From Acephala macrosclerotiorum (Eukaryota > Ascomycota > Leotiomycetes > Helotiales > Mollisiaceae), in the NCBI GenBank assembly GCA_014904845.1, contig MU119333.1:1-64000 (forward strand): a DNA stretch of 64,000 nt, given 5' to 3'. A program made the position numbers and the translations under genes. Below the pieces are notes generated by a model. That model had not been told where the DNA came from, did no database searches, and saw only the letters and a program-made list of their open reading frames with translations. Positions 46,926-58,474 of the stretch are shown piece after piece; positions within the stretch are counted from its first letter, which is position 1, and every line of letters begins with the position of its first letter.

Positions 46926-48571
46926 ATGGCAAACCATCTTGGTCTTCGAGGAGAGAGGCTTGCGCTTGCTCGTGTTCTCCTCGTCGTGGTTCCCTCCTTC
47001 TTCCTATTCGGCTACAACCAATCTGCCATTGGAGGTCTTCTCAACTTTACTCCTTTCGTAGAACAGTTTCCTCGAATCAACACAGCGACTACGAAAGGTG
47101 CCCAGAAAGCAGATAATTCTCGAATTCAAGGTGATAATCCTCGTCCGGTTCTTTTGCTAAAGAAGCTGACAGCTATCAGGCACTGTTGTGGCGCTCTATG
47201 CAATTGGCTGTCTCATCGGAGCTTTGACTTCGGCTCTAGTTGGTAATCGACTTGGGCGACGACCAACGATTCTAGTGTTTGCGGTTATCGCCGCCATTGG
47301 AGCCACTCTGCAAGGCTCATCGTTCAGTCTCGCTCAACTCATTGTCGGTCGAATCACCTCCGGTATTGGCGTGGGCGGAGTCAATGCGGTGATTCCCGTG
47401 TGGCAGTCCGAATGTTCGAAGCCCAAGAACCGCGGTCAGAGTGTTGTCGTTATAGGTATCTTCATCTCTTCGGGGATTGCCTTGGCCAGCTGGGTCAATT
47501 TCGGACTGTCGTATAGCCAAGAAACCTCTATGTGCTGGAGACTGTCACTCTTGATACCGATCATATTTAGCTGTCTTATCTGCAGCTCGACATACCTATT
47601 TCCCGAGTCTCCTAGGTGGCTAGCACAGCAGGGCAGGGTGGAAGAAGCAAGAGCAGTCATCGCCGTTCTCGAAGATCAATCCACAGAATCAGAACATGTT
47701 GCTATTGAGTTAGACATCGTTCGAAGAGCCTGCGACACTCAAGGTCAGCGAGAGCGAGGGTTTGTGGACCTCTTCAAGATGGGACGCGAAAGACTCCTTT
47801 ACCGCTTTTCCTTGTCCGTTATGATCAATTTCTGCGCACAAATGACGGGTACGATGCATTCCGAACCCAGTGCTTCAACAGAATCTAACAAAAGTAGGCG
47901 CAAACGTGATCAGCTACTATGCCTCGACTATCTTCAGTCAGTCACTTGGCTTCGAGAAGCATCAATCCTCCGTTCTAGCTGCCGGTCTTTTGACTTGGAA
48001 GATCGTTGCAGCTTCATTGGCATACTATTATATCGATCGTGCTGGACGGAGACCTCTATTCATGATCTCGGGACTTGGCATGGGCATCTCAATGATGTGC
48101 CTTGCCATCATAGTTTCTCAACTCCAACATTCCGGTGCGGGAGCGGGAGCCACTTTCTTCCTCTTCATGTTCATGTTCTTCTTTCCTCTTGGCTATCTCG
48201 GTGCCAACTTTCTGTACTCTGCCGAGATTGCTCCTCAAGACTTGAGGATTCATCTCTCCGCCGTTGGGACTTCAGCTCACTGGCTTTTCAACTTCGTTAT
48301 TGCTGAGGTGACCCCGGTCGCTTTTGCGACGATTGGATACAAGTATTACACCGTATATGCATGTACGGGTGTCTCTGTTCTGCCAATGGTTTACTTCTTG
48401 TTTCCGGAGACAAATGGGAGGTCGTTGGATGATATGGACAGGATATTTTCGGGGCCAGAGCATTGGTGGCAGGTACCGTCTGCTACGAAACATCTGCAAA
48501 AGGGTACAATCGTGGATATTGAGAATGGAGACGAGAAGCTTGAGAAGTTCGATCACGTCGAGGAAGCTTAA
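46926..48571 (+). CDS. MFS sugar-porter family transporter
   Basis: Three exons (46926-47130, 47180-47848, 47898-48571) encode about 515 residues with 12 predicted membrane segments. Sugar-porter signatures are complete: FGYNQSAIGG in TM1, RLGRRP after TM2, PESPRWL before the central loop, QMTGANVISYY in TM7, DRAGRRP, and PETNGRSLDD at the end. The family moves hexoses, pentoses, polyols, quinate or organic acids by proton symport or facilitation. The substrate is not deducible. It opens the block of organic-acid genes (regulators, malate and tartrate-type dehydrogenases), so an acid or sugar-acid substrate is a reasonable guess. Confidence 0.94.
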
Positions 48572-49038
48572 GAGAGGAAACGTCTCAGTACATTATGTGG
48601 CTTGGTTTGTGGACCTTATCTACACTGAAGTCTGAGGAGATGTATTGTGACATTTCAAAGGGAGTACGCGGGGCTGAAGAGATTGCAGAGTGCGTGTGGG
48701 AGTTACTTCATTACTTTTAACAACAGCCGATAACTGATTTCCATATTTATTATACATGCTAAGTTCTATGGACGGCTTAAGGTGCTTCTGGATTATAATA
48801 TGAGCGGTATATCTGTGTGCTGACCAGCGTACTCGCTACAGTGCAACGGCGCCAAATTCTAGCGTTCTTGTGCTGAAGCCTGGAAGTACCTGATTCGTCG
48901 CCCCCCGTTTGGCTTTCACGCTAGGCTGCCCTGCATTTTTTCTTCGCTTAACCTCTTCATCATCTTCCCTCCAACTTCACCCAGAATCACCACAACAACA
49001 TCTCCGCCTTATATCTTTCTGTTATCTGAGACGATGAG
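48572..49038. other. Intergenic, promoter of the MHR regulator
   Basis: No zinc-cluster coding sequence is seen upstream of the regulator start. The last 100 bases are C/T-rich leader. Confidence 0.5.
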
Positions 49039-51283
49039 ATGGATTCAGCTTCTCCAAATGAAGGAGAACCAAGTCGCAAGCGACGAAGGCAGTCCAGCGT
49101 CTCAGCTATGCGATCGAGCGACACGGCAAGCCCACACACAGAGCTTGGTCACATGCGATCGGACGAGATCACAGGCTCGACGAGCTTTGTAGGAAGTGGA
49201 AGCGGCATCGCATTTGTTCAAACTGTTCGTTCTGCCTTAGCTAGAAATATTAGCTGGGACAACAATGCGTTCGACAGTGAGATGGTGCCCGGAGAGGACG
49301 ATCACATCGCGACACGCAACCCCCCAGAAACTCTATGGCATGGAGACGAGGTCTTGACCAACACCGAAGAGCAAGAAAGAGCTCTGTCTTCGATAAATTT
49401 TGAGGATTTAGTATACTGGAGTCAGCCGTACTTCAATATCTGGCACGCACCGTTTCCTTTCCTTCATGCACCAAGCATCCTTGGTCTGTTTGAGACGATC
49501 TCTGCTCGCGGCTTCCTAGCATTGAGTGATATTGAGAGAACAATAGTCCGGTCTGTTTTGTCTATCTCGGTCGCTGACAGGCGACAAATGCCCAAGGACA
49601 GCCAGGAAAATATACCTAGGGTCCCAGCCAGTCTGGTATTTAGTGCCGTTGACGATACGATTTCAAATATCTCGCCTCTTCTAGTGCATTCATCAACACT
49701 GTCAAGCCTACAAGCCGCTGTCAGCATCCAAGTCTTCCTGATATCAACCGTTCGTCTCAATACGGCGTCAAGATTTGGAGGACTCATCGTGCGAATCGCA
49801 TTCCACCTTGGGCTGCATCGATGTCCTTCAAGGTATAGGCAATTTTCAGCTGCTGAGGCAGATATGCGCCGAAGGCTATTCTGGTCAATATATTCTCTTG
49901 AGATGTTTTTGGCCCAATCTCTTGGTCTTCCAATTACACTTAAAGACGAGGATATCGATGTTTGTTTTCATGATGACGAAAAGCACCTTGTTAACCACAA
50001 GGACGGCCAGAGCATTGGTCAGTCTCTTCTTGCACGTACCCGCAAAGTAGTCAGCTCCTGATACCGCCTTAGATCCTCGACGTTTTCTCCTTCCATCATT
50101 TCTTGCTCGCAGCAGTCGAATCAAAGGTCTCATTCTTGAACTGCGACACAAGTCGATTAATCACAGGGTCACTGACCCAGATGAGGTCGCTCATATATAT
50201 GCCGAGATATCAAGATGGTGGAATGAAGTGCAAGATTTCATCGACCCCTCATCCTTGGAGGACGACGGCTTTGATCCTGCAATAGGTCAGCAGTCGCCCG
50301 ACAGCTTGAAGTCGGTGCACAAGCTTTTGCTCATTGTTCAAAAGCACGAGTCTGTGATTCTGTTGAATCGGCCTGTTATCACATCTGGACAGAACACTTT
50401 CGCGGTGAGTGCTGCTATGCAAACATGTATTGGGGCATCGAAAGCGATAATTTCGAGAACATTTCAGCATCTCCAAGACTGTAGGAGGGACGAGCGATCA
50501 CCAGATGGTCGTATCTCGAACCCCTTATTTTGGCCTGGTTTCACTTGGTGTGTTTGGATGAGGTTCGAAACCATGAAGAAGACTTTTGCCGAAAGCTTGG
50601 CTAACTGCCTAATAGTGGTTTGATATTGCTCTATGCTGCATCTAACGGATTTCATTCTGTGGAAGCTGCTCAAAGGTCAGCAATCTCCTTGAACCTGTCA
50701 ATTAAAACTGCTTTCCCAGATACTAATCCTGCGTAGGGAAGCGACCCGTTGTGTCAAGATACTAGAGAACCTCTCTTTACGAGGCGTCTTCTGGCCAGGA
50801 GCATGTTCGGCCGCAATCAAAGACTTGCAGCAAGCTCTGAACCAGAAAACTAGCGGCGAGGCATCCAAAGATACGCCTGTAATCCTTTCGACGAGGCAAC
50901 AAGATATACACCGGCTCAGACTTAGAGCAAGCGGGGCAAGCGACCACCTGAACACCGAACCATCCCTAGGCGAGAGCGGCGGTTCTCCTCAGATCTCTCT
51001 GCCACAGACAGACTTCTGCAATGGGCCTACAGAAGGGGCGTTCGGCAGAAGCCGGACGACGGCTACGAGTAATCCTATGTCGGAACTGCCTCCTGGCATG
51101 GAAAACACACCTGCCGTCCAATTTCAGCCACCTTCCTCATCTTTTCAAGAGGATGCGGCATTTCTCCAAAATTGGCCTGCCATGACTGGACAATTCTACC
51201 CAACGGAGGATCAATTCAACAACGAGGTCGGCGATATATTTCAGCTTATGGATGTCCCATACCATCTTAGCGAGCTTACTTAG
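49039..51283 (+). CDS. Fungal-specific transcription factor lacking a zinc cluster
   Basis: Four exons (49039-50017, 50055-50562, 50616-50675, 50737-51283) keep frame and give about 697 residues. The middle homology region is clear: LVYWSQPYFNIWHAPFPFLH, GGLIVRIAFHLGLHRCP, RRRLFWSIYSLEMFLAQSLG and LPITLKDEDIDVCFHDD, as in XlnR-like regulators. The N-terminus has a basic SRKRRRQSS where a Cys6 cluster normally follows, but no cysteine motif is found there. The protein may act as a partner or inhibitor of a DNA-binding regulator, or an exon was lost. The first intron would be only 37 nt, unusually short, so that junction is the weakest part of the model. Confidence 0.8.
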
Positions 51284-51429
51284 GATATCGCTCAGTCGGA
51301 AACTTTCCTAGACGTTTTCAATACGATAGATGTTCGCTGCTTCCTGAATTTTGGCAAAAGGATGAAAAATGAGCAAAGCCTAGGAGATATGCTATGACTT
51401 CTAAGAGTATTGGAGGTGTTCTAAAAAGT

Positions 51430-52621
51430 CTACGACGGGGTTGCAAACTGAACGCCTTTGCTCACATTTCCCTTCAGCTCCTCCACTGCTACCTCGAGCA
51501 GTTTGGCCTCATGATCAGACAGCGACCCGATTGGGTATGCCTTGACTGCACCATTTCGCCCGAGTTCGACAGGTACAGCAAAATATTCAACACCGAGCTC
51601 AACCGCAATCTCCTTGCCTCCAGGTATACCTGGGAGATACAAATACGTTTCTTCGATGATGCCACTCTCACCATTGGTGGCTTTCAGTATCGAGCTTACG
51701 AATCTAGCTTTATCAGTACCTGGTCGGATCGAAAGGATATGTGGACAAACCTGAAGCCTGCATATGCCATACAAGTCGTTGCCGATCCTGCTCCTGCCTT
51801 CGCCTGCACGATCTCATCGCCTCCGAATTGTACTCCTATTTGTATGTCAGTTCAAATGTCAGCCTGCGGTGATGGAATCTCTTACGGTACGTCACTGCAT
51901 CTCTCTGCTCATCCGTCAATGCCACAGCAGGCTTGCACTGACTGAGTAGTGGAAGGATCGTCGCTCCACTATGCCCTCCAACAACAGGTATCTTCAACTC
52001 CTTTGGATCAGGGAGATTCAGAGTATGCGAGATGAATGTCGAAGCTCGTATCACGTCGAGAGTGGTGACGCCAAAGACCTTCACGGGGTTGTATACTCCG
52101 TGTTTCTTCAAAGTCTCGACTGCGATTGGAAGGGTGCTGTTCACAGGGTTCGTGATGATGAGTACGAATGCGTCTGGGCATGTCGAAGCGATATTGGTGG
52201 CAAGGTCACGGATTACGCCTGCGTTGATCTTAAAGAGATCTGTCGACGTATTAAGTGAAAGTCTGATATAACGACGGGCCTGTGGACAGGAGTCCCTTAC
52301 CATCGCGAGTCATACCCGGCTTCCGAGCAATGCCAGCGGGAATGACAACAATGTCCGCACCTGCCAACGCTTTCCTGAGTCCATCATTCTCTGGTGGGAA
52401 GCCAGTCACTTTAGAACTGGTATCGATGTGGTTCAAATCGATGGCCACTCCTGGGGCGTGAACGATGTCATACAGAGACAATTCTGAGACGAGTGGGCTC
52501 TGTCAAAAAATCGACATTAGCTTGGCATTCTACAATGTGGCAAGAGCCTCACCATTTTCAGGAGAAGACTCAGAGGCTGGCCAATCTGGCCAGCGGCTCC
52601 GAGCACTGCAACTTTGGTCAT
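51430..52621 (-). CDS. NAD-dependent malate dehydrogenase
   Basis: Five exons on the minus strand (52621-52553, 52499-52301, 52239-51886, 51835-51758, 51707-51430) encode about 325 residues. The signatures are [17 protein letters not shown] (GxxGxxG dinucleotide loop), [20 protein letters not shown] (substrate Arg), [37 protein letters not shown] (catalytic His) and [10 protein letters not shown]. The enzyme interconverts malate and oxaloacetate with NAD. There is no mitochondrial presequence and no C-terminal SKL, so it is probably cytosolic. The fourth intron works only as a GC-AG intron: it restores frame and the MAYAARF sequence, while a GT-AG alternative would delete that conserved block. 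The gene lies tail to tail with the regulator. Confidence 0.92.
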
Positions 52622-53644
52622 TTTTGATCACGTGGTGTGGGTTTCAATTGGAGGACTGGTGCTTCGAACGAGGGCAAATTTGGACACGGGGAAGCCAGAG
52701 AGGTTTGGTAGATGAAGTCTCGAGTTTTACGACAACTACGGGGTGGAGTCTCCTTTGAACAGTAGCTTCTTCAAAGCTCCTCAATGTCATTGTCCTGCAG
52801 GGCCGGGAAACGATTCTCCGATGCAACTACCACATATACGGCGGGAAACATTCTAACCCAACATTCTTTCCCGGACACGATCAGCTTTGCCGAGATTTGA
52901 AGCCACATCAATTGCGGAGTCATGGGGGAGCAGAGGTGGATGGCCAGCGAGAATTTTTGCATTGGTTGGGTGTGATGGGCCTACTCAAGCCTTCTTCGCT
53001 AAACTTCAGCGAGTTGAGCCCAAAACAGGGGCTCCCTCCTCAACCTTTCAGGCTTTTGATCCCCCAATGACTGCCCCGCATTTACCCCACACCCTACTTT
53101 CATCCACCGAATTCATGTTTAGGCGCCCCTCTTACTCCTAGTGGTTTGTATCGAAACATGTGGCCTCCTTCATCATCTGCTTTTGCGTCTACACTTCTAT
53201 CCTTGCCACCTGCAATGAATAAATTGCCAAAATTCTTTCCTCCCCAGGTTGTACAAGCTATTTTTCTAGCCGTAAATGCAATGTCTTTTGAGTTATTGCT
53301 TTGGAGATTGAAAACCAATGACCTACAGCATTAAACTGTTGAGATTTGAAAGTGTTAAGGAACTACTCACTCGATATGGTGCAAAAATCGCAATCCAAAG
53401 ATTGCCTTCAGTGCTGTTTTCATTCTGTCAGCAAATTTCTAAGATGGTGCCACGGAAGAAATTTACTCAACAACCATGCCATCCGGCTCGCCATATGTCG
53501 GCCGGCGTATGGCGCAGCGTTCGTATAATTTTGGCGAAAATTCATTACTTTTACTTTACAGCTTTGCATCTTTACAACTTTGCAGATTTGCTTATTTCAA
53601 TAAAGTAGTGAGATTCTGACCCCACAAGTGAAGCAAGTGGCGAA
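52622..53644. other. Intergenic
   Basis: This is the promoter side of the malate dehydrogenase gene and of the lost 5' part of the hydrolase fragment. No domain is seen. Confidence 0.5.
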
Positions 53645-54009
53645 GGCTCAACCATTCTATAAACACCAATGCCTCTTACAAAGAGAACGAATTCGCAGCA
53701 GCTTTGCCAGCTGAGAAAATGTTGTGGTACAGGAAGCACTACTTGTTGGGCGAGAATACTTGGGTGGAGCCTAAGGTAAGTCCACTATTGTACCAGGATA
53801 CAGAGAGCTGGAGAAAGCAGCCAAAGGCTCTTGTGGTGAGAGAACTCGATGTTCTGAGAAGTGAAGGCGAGGCATATGCTGAGAAGCTGAAGCACGCAGG
53901 TGTCGATGTGGATCACAAGATCATGAAAGGAATGCCGCGTCCATTTTTGGCTATGGATGGAGTACTGCAGCAAGGTAGGGATACGATCACATTTATGGCG
54001 GAGAAATGA
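53645..54009 (+). pseudogene. C-terminal fragment of an alpha/beta hydrolase (esterase/lipase)
   Basis: The frame reads RRLNHSINTNASYKENEF, then LPAEKMLWYRKHYLL, PLLYQDTESWRKQPKALVV, ELDVLRSEGEAYAEKLKHAG, and ends FMAEK with a stop. This matches the C-terminal third of the alpha/beta-hydrolase-3 family (acetyl esterase/lipase type), including the Asp of ELDVLRDEG-like and the lid region. The N-terminal part with HGGG and the GxSxG nucleophile is absent upstream, and the expected catalytic His near the end is not obvious (KIMKGMPRPFLAM). It is therefore a truncated remnant, not a working enzyme. Confidence 0.75.
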
Positions 54010-54343
54010 TTTGAGGCATTTGGTGAGAAGTAGGCTGCAGATCGGAATGCTCCACGGAAGCCTCGACACTTGCACTGGTGGGGGCTCGTCTAGGCTTTGA
54101 CTACTGTATCTCAGGGGAGGCGTGCTCTATCTTCAGACTTTCAGGCTCTGGTCGCTAAAACTTCAGCGCTTTGATGCTAGAAGATTGCCCCTAGTTTACT
54201 CTGCACCTGTATCAACTTCTGGTCTCAAGCTCAACCACGCTGAAATCAGTAACTTTAAGCCACAGTTCTTTAGGGTAAACTTGTGGCATAGCAATACTTT
54301 GCAGAAGGCTAATCTTTTATAAAACGGTACACTTGCATCTCAT
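54010..54343. other. Intergenic
   Basis: No gene is seen in 334 bases between the hydrolase remnant and the dehydrogenase 3' end. Confidence 0.5.
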
Positions 54344-55414
54344 CTATGAGTCTCCGTTCACAAGTTTCGCGTTCACCTGCTCAGGGACAAGAGTCAGCAA
54401 TTCCTCCCCAAAACACCCCCTCCTCGCATTCTCCATCGCCAAACTTTCCATCTTAGCCAAAGTCTCCGTAGTATGAGTCCCCAAGTGCGGTATTAATATC
54501 GCACGCTCATTCTTCATCAACACTTCGTTGATTTCTGGCTCGCGCTCGTACACATCCAGTCCAACGGAAGCTATCTTTCCAGACTCCAATGCCGCGGCCA
54601 TTGCGGCTTCGTCGATAACTGCTCCGCGTGCTGTGTTCACGATCACGACTCCGTCTTTCATCTTCGAGATTTCGGTGGCGCTGATAAGGTGGCGAGTTTT
54701 GGCGTTGAGAGGGACGTGGATGGATATTATATCGCTCTTCTCAAGTAATTCATCGAATGAGACATATCTCGCCCCAGCAGCTTCTGCTTCTGGCAACTGG
54801 TTCCGGTTGTGATAGATAGTCTTGATTCCAAGCGGTTCAACCCTCCTCTTCACGGCTCGTCCAATCCGTCCGATACCGATAATGCCTAACGCCTTCCCTT
54901 GAGGATCATGGCCGAAATCTATGTTCTTTTTCCAGTTCCCGGCTCGCAGAGAGACGAGTGCGGGATTTAGTTGTCGGAGAGCACCGAGGAGGAGGAACAT
55001 TGTTAGGTCAGCTGTTGCGTCTGTGACTGGGTCGGGAGCATTCGTGACCTGTACCCCGCGAGTTGTACAGGCGTCGATGTCAATTTGATCGTAGCCAGCT
55101 CCGTTGTGACATATGAATTTCAAGGATGGTGGGAGGTTCTGGATGAGCTCTTTGTCGAATTTCCCAGCAACCTATATATGTCAGATTTATTATCAATTTA
55201 GATAGGTGCATAGAGATGAACTTACGGCATAGCTAGATGAAGTACTGTAGATGGCAACAATGTCCTTGTACTTATCTTTGACATCTTCGAAGAACTCGGC
55301 TCTACTTTTGCTGGCGATGACTTCTGTTCTCGCTACCTGTGACAGTTTACGATATGCATCGTGAGCGTGTCGTATGGGATTGAAGAAAAGGATCCTTGGT
55401 TTTGATAGGGTCAT
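54344..55414 (-). CDS. D-isomer-specific 2-hydroxyacid dehydrogenase (glyoxylate/hydroxypyruvate reductase type)
   Basis: Two exons on the minus strand (55414-55226 and 55171-54344) encode about 338 residues. The family features are complete: LKFICHNGAGYDQID, the NAD(P) loop GIIGIGRIGRAV, VNTARGAVIDE (catalytic Arg), GLDVYEREPEIN (Glu) and IPHLGTHT (His). Members reduce glyoxylate, hydroxypyruvate or related 2-oxoacids to D-2-hydroxyacids. There is no targeting signal, so it is probably cytosolic. Next to it lie a regulator and a tartrate-type dehydrogenase, whose products (oxaloglycolate, hydroxypyruvate, pyruvate) are plausible substrates. Substrate specificity is inferred from the family, not from a distinguishing residue. 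Confidence 0.93.
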
Positions 55415-55768
55415 CTTCAGTTGGAGGAAGTCTGAGTTCCGTAAGATATGGCGGGGTAATGAGGGTTGACTGGGGGCTGGAAATGTGAGAAGGGAAGTCG
55501 AAACAGATTTTCTGAGTGGAAAGACTGCTTAGTATAGACCTCTCATGCATACAAAGTACAAAACACTCAGGTATATTCTGTTTAGGAGGGATGTAATCGT
55601 CAAGTAAAGCCATGCACGTTCCGGAGAAACAAATCCCGCCCTCGGCAACGCGGGAGCCAAGGGGGCACTAGCGTTGTTACAAGCGAGCCTGAGTTGACGC
55701 CCAGCGACAAAGTTTTCCGGACTACACTTCACAACACGCTCTGGGCCGGGAACACTCAACGAACGCAC
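55415..55768. other. Divergent promoter between dehydrogenase and regulator
   Basis: About 350 bases separate two divergent start codons, so this is a likely shared control region. It contains CGG and CCG triplets (near 55640 and 55718), the half-sites bound by Zn2Cys6 proteins, but I see no clearly spaced pair. Confidence 0.5.
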
Positions 55769-56825
55769 ATGACGGAGACTCAAGGAGGCTCTTGCGAGCC
55801 ATGCAAGAGGAAGAAATGCAAGGTGAGATTCCTTTTCCTGAGAGTGACAGCTGCTCACCGCTTCCCAGTGCGATCGACAACTGTGAGACCCAATCGGCCA
55901 TCAACAGCTTCCTGTCAGCTGACATTCAATCCAAGGCCGACTTGTGGACAGTGTGTTGCATCACCAAGGCTATGCAAGTATGCAGAGAGTAACAAGAGGT
56001 GTGTCTTCCCTTCTTCCATCGAGAATTGTGCTGAAGATAGCAGGGGTATTCCGGGTGGGTACCTCGGTGCGCTCGAGGCACGACTAAATGATACCGAAGC
56101 CGCACTTTACAACGCCCTTTGCGAGATCCGGCGACTCAATCAGTCAAGCACATTCAGCTACACCAATGTTTCTGAGCCAATCTCTTCTCGTCAAGACAAC
56201 ACCAGTAAGGCTTCGAGAATGTCGGAATGGAAGCAATACCCGTTGCAGTCCTCGAAGGATGTAGAGACCTGGTGGCTGTCTTTCAAGCCGAGCTGTGAAT
56301 TGACTGGTAAGTCGTCGACTTTTTGGGAAGAGCCGCGATGAGTAACAAAATGTGGTAGACGAAGACCATGTCCGAGAGCGTACGGCATTGGAACTGAACA
56401 ATCGAACGCAAGCGATGGACTGGTCAGCCTCTGATAGCTTGCCGCTTCCAGGTCCACAAGCTCAGAACTCAATGAGAGTTGGAACTGGTGCTGTACCTCG
56501 TGAAATGCCCTTTGAAAGGGCGGTTTACAGCATGCATAATCAGAGGCAGCCATCCTTTCAACAAGAGAATCTGTCGTCTCAACCACCAGTGCTCCAACGG
56601 CCTCAGAATCAGGTACAGCTGCCTGCCCAACCTCCCACACAGAGCAGCAACTTGGGTTACGATACAATTGATTCAATCAATACGAGGAATGAGATGAATT
56701 ACAATGAGTGGAATCCGACCTCGGCACAACAAGTACCTAGACAGCAACGGCCACCCAGTGATGCGGGTAGTGAGTTAAATCGTTCACAGCAGTTGTCTGC
56801 TAGATTGAGTCATATATACTACTAA
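55769..56825 (+). CDS. Small Zn2Cys6 transcription factor
   Basis: Four exons (55769-55822, 55869-55882, 55936-56306, 56359-56825) encode about 301 residues. Splicing is supported because it rebuilds a perfect zinc cluster: CEPCKRKKCK, CDRQL, then PTCGQCVASPRLC. The second exon is only 14 nt. A coiled-coil-like helix (YLGALEARLNDTEAALYNAL) follows for dimerisation. After that comes a Gln/Pro-rich region, probably for activation, and no middle homology domain. It is therefore shorter than typical regulators. It is divergent from the 2-hydroxyacid dehydrogenase gene and 0.46 kb upstream of the tartrate-type dehydrogenase, fitting a local pathway regulator. Confidence 0.87.
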
Positions 56826-57287
56826 ATCTGTCAGTATGTCCAATACGTCGGCTCTGGAACTCTCCCAAAGCGAACTATGCTCCAAGCTGGGACGTGCTGT
56901 TGACGGCACGTGGTACCTTTATTTCCATGGACTCGACCCGGTTGGGAGAAGCATGAAACAGGTGAGCCGTCTCTATTCCGATACTCACTGGCACCTAAGA
57001 GTCACGTCAGCCAACTAATAATGTTCGGCAGAGCCTCTCCGAGTCTCTGGCAAAATATTGTAGAGTGCTAGAATCACCCGGGTTTTGTTTCCCGGACTCG
57101 CAGAGAACTTGGTCCAGGGTCAATGCTGCCCGCTCCCATTCCATTCCCTCCATTGAACTGTTTTAAAAATATACCCATGCACTTTATACCTTTCATTGTG
57201 GAGTCCAAAACTGAAATCTAATCTCAAACCTACATACTTCGACTTCACTTCACACATTTCTCGCATTTCTCTTCTAGAAGCTTCACG
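56826..57287. other. Intergenic, promoter of the tartrate-type dehydrogenase
   Basis: No gene is supported. The last 80 bases are C/T-rich leader before the ATG. Confidence 0.5.
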
Positions 57288-58474
57288 ATGGGCAGCGTAT
57301 CGAACGAAATGAACGGTGCATCCATCATCGCACCTCCAAAGAAAGACCGCAACTATCGCATTGCTTCCATCCCAGCAGACGGCATCGGACCTGAAGTAGT
57401 CAGCTCCGCCATCGAAGTCGTCCAGAAAGTTGCTAAGACTCTTGGGACGTTCACGATTGAGTTCGACCATATTCCTTGGGGCACTGCATACTATAAGGAA
57501 CATGGTAGATATGTTGATGAAAACGTGTTGGAAATGTTGAGAAGATATGATGCCTCTCTTTTTGGGTCTGTCGGCGCGCCTGGTAAGTGTCTCATCCTAC
57601 TCGCCCACCCGACTTGGCTAATGTGTGTGACATAGATGTCCCTGATCATATCTCACTTTGGGGCCTCTTGTTAGCGATTAGAGGACCCCTGCAGCTTTAC
57701 GCCAACGTCAGACCCGTGAGAACCTTCCCGGGGACTCGATCGCGTCTTCGCGATGCAGAAGAGGGAGATATTGATTGGCTGCTCGTCCGAGAAAATTCCG
57801 AGGGCGAGTATTCTGGTCATGGTGGGCGCTCACACAAAGGCCAGACCTGGGAAGTAGCAACCGAGGTCGCCATCTTCACCTACGTTGGCATTGAGCGAAT
57901 CATGAGATTCGAGTTCTCAGCAGCACAAGCTCGGCCCAAGAAGTTGCTCACGGTCGTGACTAAGAGCAACAGTATGAGGAATGGAATGGTGCTCTGGGAT
58001 GAGGTGGCACTTCAGGTATCGAAGGACTTTCCAGATGTCAAGTGGGATAAGATGCTAGTTGACGCTATGACTGTGCGAATGGTCAACAACCCAAAGTCAT
58101 TGGACACTATCGTGGGGACTAATCTTCACATGGACATCATCAGCGACCTAGCTGCCGCTTTGGCAGGCAGTCTGGGTGTAGCACCGTCGAGTAACCTGGA
58201 CCCCACGAGAAAGAGTCCCTCGCTTTTTGAACCTGTCCATGGCAGCGCCTTCGACATCACAGGAAAAGGCGTCGCAAACCCTATTGCTACTATGTGGAGC
58301 TCCGCAGAAATGCTGGGTTGGCTGGGGGAGAAAGATGCGCAAGCCAGGGTCATGGAAGCAATTGAGAATGTATGCAGTGCTGGAGTGTTGACGAAGGACT
58401 TGGGAGGAATGGCTATGACAAAGGATGTTACGAAGGCTGTTTGCGATGAGCTTGAGAGATTGACTTTACGATAG
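57288..58474 (+). CDS. Tartrate/D-malate dehydrogenase family enzyme
   Basis: Two exons (57288-57582 and 57636-58474) encode about 377 residues of the isocitrate/isopropylmalate dehydrogenase superfamily. Features that favour the tartrate dehydrogenase/D-malic enzyme branch are IPADGIGPEV at the start, NVRPVRTFPG, LLVRENSEGEYSGHGG, TVVTKSNSMRNGMVLWDEV, VDAMTVRMV and DPTRKSPSLFEPVHGSAFD with ANPIATMWS. The Lys and two Asp metal ligands appear present. These enzymes oxidise tartrate or decarboxylate D-malate with NAD and a divalent metal. Isopropylmalate dehydrogenase itself is less likely because the loop after the active-site Arg differs. There is no clear targeting peptide. Confidence 0.92.
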
